From Bacteroidota bacterium (GTDB lineage: Bacteria > Bacteroidota > Ignavibacteria > SZUA-365): a stretch of 9,486 nt of DNA. Under the pieces are notes generated by a model, which had not been told where the DNA came from, made no database searches, and was given only the letters and a program-made list of their open reading frames with translations. Where the stretch lies: contig JAGTUZ010000295.1 in assembly GCA_018224415.1 (NCBI GenBank), positions 1 through 9,486 on the forward strand, read 5' to 3'. Below, piece after piece: positions 5,898 to 9,486 of this stretch (position 1 is the first letter of the stretch; each line of letters begins with the position of its first letter). Position numbers and translations under genes: made by a program.

Positions 5898-7213
5898 CAA
5901 AACCCATCGTCGCCATCGTCGGACGTCCGAACGTCGGGAAGTCCACCCTCTTCAACCGCATCGTCGGCGGCCGCCAGGCCATCGTACACGATGAGCCGGG
6001 CGTGACGCGCGACCGGCATTACTCCGAGACCGACTGGGCGGGACGCGAATTCGTGCTCATCGACACCGGTGGCTACGTGCCCGAGTCCGAGGACGTGTTC
6101 GAACGTGCCATCCGCGAACAGGTGCGCCTGTCCATCGAGGAGGCGACTGTGATCGTGTTCGTGGTCGACGGACAGCAGGGGCTCATCCCCCTTGACATGG
6201 AACTGGCCAACATGCTGCGCAAGAGCCGCAAGAAAGTCGTGCTCACGGTCAACAAAGTCGACAGCCAGAAATGGGAGATGACGCCGATAGAATTCTACGA
6301 ACTCGGACTCGGTGATCCCCAGCCGGTTTCGGCGATCAGCGGACGCGCCTCGGGCGACCTGCTCGACATCATCGTCGAAGGCTTTCCGGATCCCGTCGAG
6401 GAAGAAGAAAGCGACCACATGGCCCTCGCCATCATCGGACGTCCGAACGTCGGCAAGTCGTCCATCACCAACGCGCTGCTCGGCCGCGAACGATCGATCG
6501 TTACCGATGTGCCGGGCACCACGCGCGACTCCATCGATTCGGACCTCGTCTACGAGGGACAGCGCGTCACGCTCATCGACACAGCCGGCCTGCGCCGCAG
6601 GAGCAAGGTGAAGGAGAACATCGAGTTCTACTCCACCCTGCGTACCATTAAAAGTATCCAGCGCTGTGACGTGGCCCTGCTGCTGCTCGACGGCGCCGAG
6701 GGACTGATGCATCAGGACATCGATGTGCTCAACGAGGCGGTGCGCTTCAACAAGGGCGTGGTGATCGCGGTCAACAAATGGGATCTTGTCGAGAAAGACG
6801 AGAAAACCGCCGACATCCTCACCAAGGAGATTTACGCCAAGGTGAAAATGTTCGATTACATCCCGGTGATTTATGTCTCGGCGCTTACGAAACAGCGTGT
6901 GTTCAAAGCGCTCGATCTTTGCCTGCAGGTGTACGAGGAACGCGGCAAGCGCATTCCCACTTCCGAACTCAACGATCGCATCATCGAGGTCCTGCGCGCG
7001 ACGCCACCTCCCGCGACGCCGACCGGCAAACAGGTGAAATTCTTCTACGCCACGCAGGTGCGGGAGTCGCCGCCCGTAATCGTGCTTTTCGCCAACGAAC
7101 CGAAGCACATTCCGGAAAGCTATCGCCGATTCGTCGAACGCCGCATCCGCGAAATCTGGTCCTTCACAGGCGTGCCGCTCACCGTGCAGTTCCGCAATAC
7201 CAAGCCCGAATGA
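5894..7213 (+). CDS. der: GTPase Der (EngA), ribosome biogenesis
   Basis: An essential double-GTPase that assists late assembly of the 50S ribosomal subunit; 439 residues, normal for the family. G domain 1: G1 GRPNVGKST (10-18), PGVTRDR (35-41), DTGG (57-60), NKVD (120-123). An acidic linker (about 167-174) leads to G domain 2: GRPNVGKSS (182-190), PGTTRDS (207-213), DTAG (229-232), NKWD (294-297), SAL (329-331). The C-terminal KH-like domain spans about 353-436. All nucleotide-binding motifs are intact. The start overlaps the stop of the small membrane protein, placing der last in the ABC cluster. The frame stays open for 71 codons after the TGA stop, across a 36-bp tandem repeat; see the separate entry. 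Confidence 0.97.
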   Translation: MTKPIVAIVGRPNVGKSTLFNRIVGGRQAIVHDEPGVTRDRHYSETDWAGREFVLIDTGGYVPESEDVFERAIREQVRLSIEEATVIVFVVDGQQGLIPLDMELANMLRKSRKKVVLTVNKVDSQKWEMTPIEFYELGLGDPQPVSAISGRASGDLLDIIVEGFPDPVEEEESDHMALAIIGRPNVGKSSITNALLGRERSIVTDVPGTTRDSIDSDLVYEGQRVTLIDTAGLRRRSKVKENIEFYSTLRTIKSIQRCDVALLLLDGAEGLMHQDIDVLNEAVRFNKGVVIAVNKWDLVEKDEKTADILTKEIYAKVKMFDYIPVIYVSALTKQRVFKALDLCLQVYEERGKRIPTSELNDRIIEVLRATPPPATPTGKQVKFFYATQVRESPPVIVLFANEPKHIPESYRRFVERRIREIWSFTGVPLTVQFRNTKPE

Positions 7214-7239
7214 AACAGCGGCCCGAACGTACAGACGAC

Positions 7240-7320
7240 GCAACGTACCGCTAACGCGACCACACAACCGTCGGCGCAACGTACCGCTGACGCGACCACA
7301 CAACCGTCGGCGCAACGTAC
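7240..7320. repeat. 36-bp tandem repeat downstream of der
   Basis: Two full 36-bp units (7240-7275 and 7276-7311) differ at a single base (A versus G, 7253/7289), followed by a 9-bp partial third copy. An 11-bp AACGTACAGAC flanks both sides (7226-7236 and 7314-7324). The unit length is divisible by three. There are no spacers, so it is not a CRISPR array; a slippage-prone minisatellite is the simplest reading. Confidence 0.85.
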
Positions 7321-7384
7321 AGACAAGCCGACCACCGAGGGGCGAAGCGAGGGTGACGAGCGCCTGGAGCGGTCCTTTCGCGCG

Positions 7385-7392
7385 TATTTTTC
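7385..7392 (+). promoter_or_regulatory. Possible -7 promoter element of ftsH
   Basis: TATTTTTC matches TAnnTTTG at all but the last base and stands out as AT-rich after the GC-rich repeat. It would give a leader of about 85 bases to the ftsH ATG. No certain -33 element is seen. Confidence 0.4.
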
Positions 7393-7410
7393 TTCATCCA
7401 GTGAATTTCC

Positions 7411-7460
7411 GACCGCCGTTTCGTGTTAGGGAGAGTGGCGGTCTGCCACGTGATACCGCC
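7411..7460 (+). promoter_or_regulatory. ftsH leader with mutually exclusive hairpins
   Basis: GGCGGTC (7437-7443) can pair with GACCGCC upstream (7411-7417, seven bp), or its first six bases with ACCGCC downstream (7455-7460). A third hairpin, GTGGC/GCCAC (7435-7439 and 7445-7449), competes with both. Alternative pairing in a leader can indicate attenuation or a temperature-sensitive structure, but the stems are short and this is only inferred. Confidence 0.3.
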
Positions 7461-7482
7461 TCCTCATCAGAATGGAGCACCT

Positions 7483-9414
7483 ATGAGCAAGCAACAGGAA
7501 TCACCCGATAACAAGCAACAGCAACAGGGACCGCAGATGCCCTTCATGGGAGGCGGCATGCTTCGCTGGATGCTTGTGCTGTTCGGGGTGATTTTCGCCA
7601 TGCAGTTTTTCTGGAGCTGGATGGAGCAGGGATCCTCCGTCCCTTACAGCGATTTCAAGGAACGCGTCGCCGCAGGGAAAATCGCTCGCGTGGAAATCGA
7701 ACAGGGCACGCTCACCGCGTTCGCCAAAGGCGACGGCAAGCCCAGTGACGGCACGTCCCGCAAGGGTGGCGATTCCTTCACCGTGGTTCTTCCGACCTCC
7801 GTATCCGATGAATCCCTGATGACCCTGCTCGAAGACAACAACGTGACCGTCCTGGCGATCAAGGACAACTCCGAGCTGTGGAACACCATCGTCTGGTTCA
7901 TCCTGCCACTCGCCGTGATGCTGGGACTGTTTTTCTACATGAGCCAGCGGCTGCGCGGTGGCGGATCGGGAGGACTGCTGTCGATGGGCAAGATGAACGC
8001 GCAGTCCTACACCAAGGAGAAAGTGAAAACCACGTTCGACGACGTCGCCGGCTCAAAGGAGCAAAAAGAAGCGCTGTTCGAGGTCATTCATTTCCTCCGC
8101 CGGCCCCAGGACTTCCACCGTCTGGGCGGCCGCGCCCCTAAGGGCGTGCTGCTGGTGGGTCCGCCGGGAACCGGCAAAACCCTGCTCGCCCGCGCCGTGG
8201 CCGGCGAGGCCGGTGTGCCGTTCTATCATGTCGCCGGCTCGGCATTTCTCGAAATGCTGGTTGGCGTCGGCGCCAGCCGCGTGCGCGACCTCTTCGCCAC
8301 GGCGAAAAAAAACGCTCCCTGTATCGTTTTCGTCGACGAGATCGACTCCATCGGACGCCGACGCGGAGGCATGCAGGGATTCTACGGCGGCGGCGCAAGC
8401 GAGATGGAACAGACACTCAATCAGCTGCTCTCGGAGATGGACGGTTTCGAGCCCAACGAGGACGTCATCGTCATGGCAGCGACCAACCAGCCCGACGTGC
8501 TCGACCCTGCCCTGTTGCGTCCCGGCCGCTTTGACCGCCGTATCATGGTGGACCTTCCGAATCTCGTTGAACGCGAGCAGATACTTGGCGTCCACGTCCG
8601 CAAGGTGCCGCTGGGGGAAGACGTCGATCTCCGCGAGATCGCCCGCGCGACACCGGGAAATTCGGGTGCGGATCTCCAGAATCTCGTCAACGAGGCGGCC
8701 ATCCTCGCATCCAAAATGCGCAAGGACCAGGTGGAACGTGAGGATTTTCTCAGCGCGCTCGACACCATCATGCTCGGACACGTGCGGTCGAGTCTCATTC
8801 TCAAGGAGGACGAGAAACGCCGCACCGCCTATCACGAGGCCGGGCACGCCCTCGTCGCGAAACTGAGTGCCGACTCCGATCCCGTCACCAAGGTATCCAT
8901 CGTCCCGCGCGGCCGGGCCCTCGGCGTCACCATGCAAACGCCCCTGGACGAACGGCACAACTATACCTCCGAATACCTGCTTTCACGCCTGCGTGTGCTG
9001 TTCGGCGGACGCGCCGCGGAAGACATCGTGTTCGGTACCATTTCCACCGGAGCGGAAAACGACCTCATGCACGCAACGACGCTTGCGAGGAACATGGTGG
9101 CGCGATATGGCATGAGCGAGAAACTCGGCCATCTCTCCCTGATGGATCCGGCCGGCGATTCGTACATGGGTAACAATCCATTCAACCAGCGCAATTTCAG
9201 TGAAGACACCCTGCGTCTGGTCGACGGGGAAACACGACGCCTGATCGAAGATGCCTATGTCTCCGCGAAGCAACTGCTATCGGAGCAGCGCGAGACGCTC
9301 GACCTGATCGCCGAGGCGCTCGTCAACAAGGAAATGCTGGAAGGCTCGGATCTTGATACAATCATTCAGGATCGGCGCATACCCGAGCACTTACAGATGA
9401 CAAATGACAAATGA
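7483..9414 (+). CDS. ftsH: ATP-dependent zinc metalloprotease FtsH, divergent
   Basis: A membrane-anchored AAA+ protease that unfolds and degrades membrane and cytoplasmic proteins; 643 residues. After a Gln-rich N-terminus come membrane helix 1 (about 26-44), an extracytoplasmic domain (45-133) and helix 2 (134-154). The AAA domain has Walker A GPPGTGKT (226-233), Walker B IVFVDE (281-286) and the second region of homology with Arg347 and Arg350. The protease site is HEAGH (451-455) with Asp527 as third zinc ligand. Changes at conserved places: the pore loop reads EMLVG, with Leu259 for the usual Phe; SGSDF is AGSAF; HDEREQTLNQ is ASEMEQTLNQ; PGFSGADL is PGNSGADL. It may be a specialised paralogue. 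The ATG at 7483 is chosen because GGAG lies five bases upstream; a GTG at 7423 would add 20 unlikely residues. The last residues and stop are encoded by heptamer repeats. Confidence 0.96.
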   Translation: MSKQQESPDNKQQQQGPQMPFMGGGMLRWMLVLFGVIFAMQFFWSWMEQGSSVPYSDFKERVAAGKIARVEIEQGTLTAFAKGDGKPSDGTSRKGGDSFTVVLPTSVSDESLMTLLEDNNVTVLAIKDNSELWNTIVWFILPLAVMLGLFFYMSQRLRGGGSGGLLSMGKMNAQSYTKEKVKTTFDDVAGSKEQKEALFEVIHFLRRPQDFHRLGGRAPKGVLLVGPPGTGKTLLARAVAGEAGVPFYHVAGSAFLEMLVGVGASRVRDLFATAKKNAPCIVFVDEIDSIGRRRGGMQGFYGGGASEMEQTLNQLLSEMDGFEPNEDVIVMAATNQPDVLDPALLRPGRFDRRIMVDLPNLVEREQILGVHVRKVPLGEDVDLREIARATPGNSGADLQNLVNEAAILASKMRKDQVEREDFLSALDTIMLGHVRSSLILKEDEKRRTAYHEAGHALVAKLSADSDPVTKVSIVPRGRALGVTMQTPLDERHNYTSEYLLSRLRVLFGGRAAEDIVFGTISTGAENDLMHATTLARNMVARYGMSEKLGHLSLMDPAGDSYMGNNPFNQRNFSEDTLRLVDGETRRLIEDAYVSAKQLLSEQRETLDLIAEALVNKEMLEGSDLDTIIQDRRIPEHLQMTNDK

Positions 9415-9427
9415 CAGATGACAGATG
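9393..9427. repeat. Heptamer tandem repeat ACARATG x5 at the ftsH 3' end
   Basis: Five consecutive 7-bp units read ACAGATG, ACAAATG, ACAAATG, ACAGATG, ACAGATG. The first three encode the last FtsH residues (QMTNDK) and supply its TGA stop (9412-9414). Such arrays resemble the STRR heptamers of cyanobacteria. Confidence 0.85.
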
Positions 9428-9450
9428 CGCTCACATTTGTCATTTGTCAT
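9397..9450. terminator. Perfect 17-bp inverted repeat, possible bidirectional terminator
   Basis: Arms ATGACAAATGACAAATG (9397-9413) and CATTTGTCATTTGTCAT (9434-9450) are perfectly complementary, with a 20-base loop. Because each arm is a heptamer repeat, the stem can also pair in registers shifted by seven bases. It lies between ftsH and an apparently convergent gene, which fits a shared terminator or mRNA-stabilising hairpin. No long U-tract follows, so a role in termination is inferred. Confidence 0.6.
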
Positions 9451-9451
9451 A

Positions 9452-9486
9452 TCAACGGACCGGGATCACGATGTCGAGCGTATCAA
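9452..9486 (-). CDS. 3' end of a convergent gene (partial, unidentified)
   Basis: On the minus strand a frame entering from the right edge reads DTLDIVIPVR and stops at TGA (9454-9452). Codons are typical of the neighbouring genes (CTC, ATC, GTG, CCG, GTC), and the stop falls two bases beyond the terminal hairpin, as expected for a convergent gene. Only ten codons are visible, so the product cannot be named and the call could be wrong. Confidence 0.45.
   Translation of the reverse strand, partial: DTLDIVIPVR

Larger units (their letters stand above)
7214..7429 (+). other. Open frame continuing in phase after the der stop
   Basis: Immediately after the der TGA (7211-7213) the same frame has 71 sense codons before TAG at 7427. 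The translation is low-complexity and rich in Thr, Gln and Ala, with a 12-residue period (ATTQPSAQRTAD-like) across the tandem repeat, then a charged EGRSEGDERLERS stretch. It could be a lost or read-through C-terminal tail of Der, or chance in GC-rich DNA. A second forward frame is also open here, which weakens the case. Confidence 0.3.

Noticed and set aside
7210..7254. ATG overlapping the der stop as a small coupled gene
   Set aside because: It gives only about 14 codons, ends within the tandem repeat and has no protein-like features.
5837..7315. Long open frame (about 490 codons) antisense to der
   Set aside because: It lies opposite the complete, motif-rich der gene and crosses the tandem repeat. 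Long antisense frames are expected from the codon bias of GC-rich genes, and it shows no recognisable domain.
7240..7320. 36-bp repeats as a CRISPR array
   Set aside because: The copies are directly adjacent with no spacers between them, and no cas genes are nearby. It is a tandem repeat.
7423..7482. GTG at 7423 as the ftsH start
   Set aside because: The added 20 residues do not look like an FtsH N-terminus, and the ATG at 7483 has a well-spaced GGAG.
8053..8958. Long open frame antisense to ftsH
   Set aside because: It lies opposite the conserved AAA and protease domains of ftsH and looks like a codon-bias shadow.

Overview
The window reads as chromosomal DNA from a GC-rich bacterium, mostly housekeeping and ion-homeostasis genes with tight gene spacing and no phage, plasmid or transposase genes. 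The lineage cannot be fixed from the sequence. Three upstream regions carry a TAnnTT element resembling the Bacteroidota -7 box (TAnnTTTG), and several genes lack a clear Shine-Dalgarno sequence. I therefore lean towards a high-GC member of the Bacteroidota/Ignavibacteria/Kapabacteria side of the tree, with low certainty.

Left part, minus strand (1-1816). A DUF2147 exported protein is followed by an iron operon, fur-feoA-feoB (feoB runs off the left edge). A perfect 12-bp inverted repeat sits directly against the fur start codon and overlaps a promoter-like element, so Fur probably represses its own operon: ferrous iron enters through FeoB, loads Fur, and Fur shuts down transcription.

Middle part, plus strand (1963-7213). 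A tRNA-dihydrouridine synthase (dus) is followed by about 230 bp of non-coding DNA filled with REP-like hairpins and CCTGCCT heptamers. Next comes a four-gene cluster: an ABC ATPase with an unusual C-terminal two-helix membrane extension, its NatB-like permease, a 57-residue two-helix membrane protein, and the ribosome-assembly GTPase der. The ATPase/permease and small-protein/der junctions are ATGA overlaps, implying translational coupling.

Right part (7214-9486). Directly after the der stop there is a 36-bp tandem repeat lying in an open frame continuous with der, then a leader with competing hairpins, then ftsH. This FtsH keeps all catalytic residues but has Leu in place of the conserved pore Phe and several other changes at family-conserved positions, so it may be a specialised paralogue. 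Its last residues and stop codon are encoded by ACARATG heptamers, which with inverted copies downstream form a 17-bp-arm hairpin. A convergent minus-strand gene probably ends just beyond that hairpin.

No defence system, CRISPR array or obviously new multi-gene system is visible. The points most worth following up are the divergent FtsH, the two heptamer repeat families, the der post-stop frame, the small membrane protein coupled to der, and the Fur operator placement.
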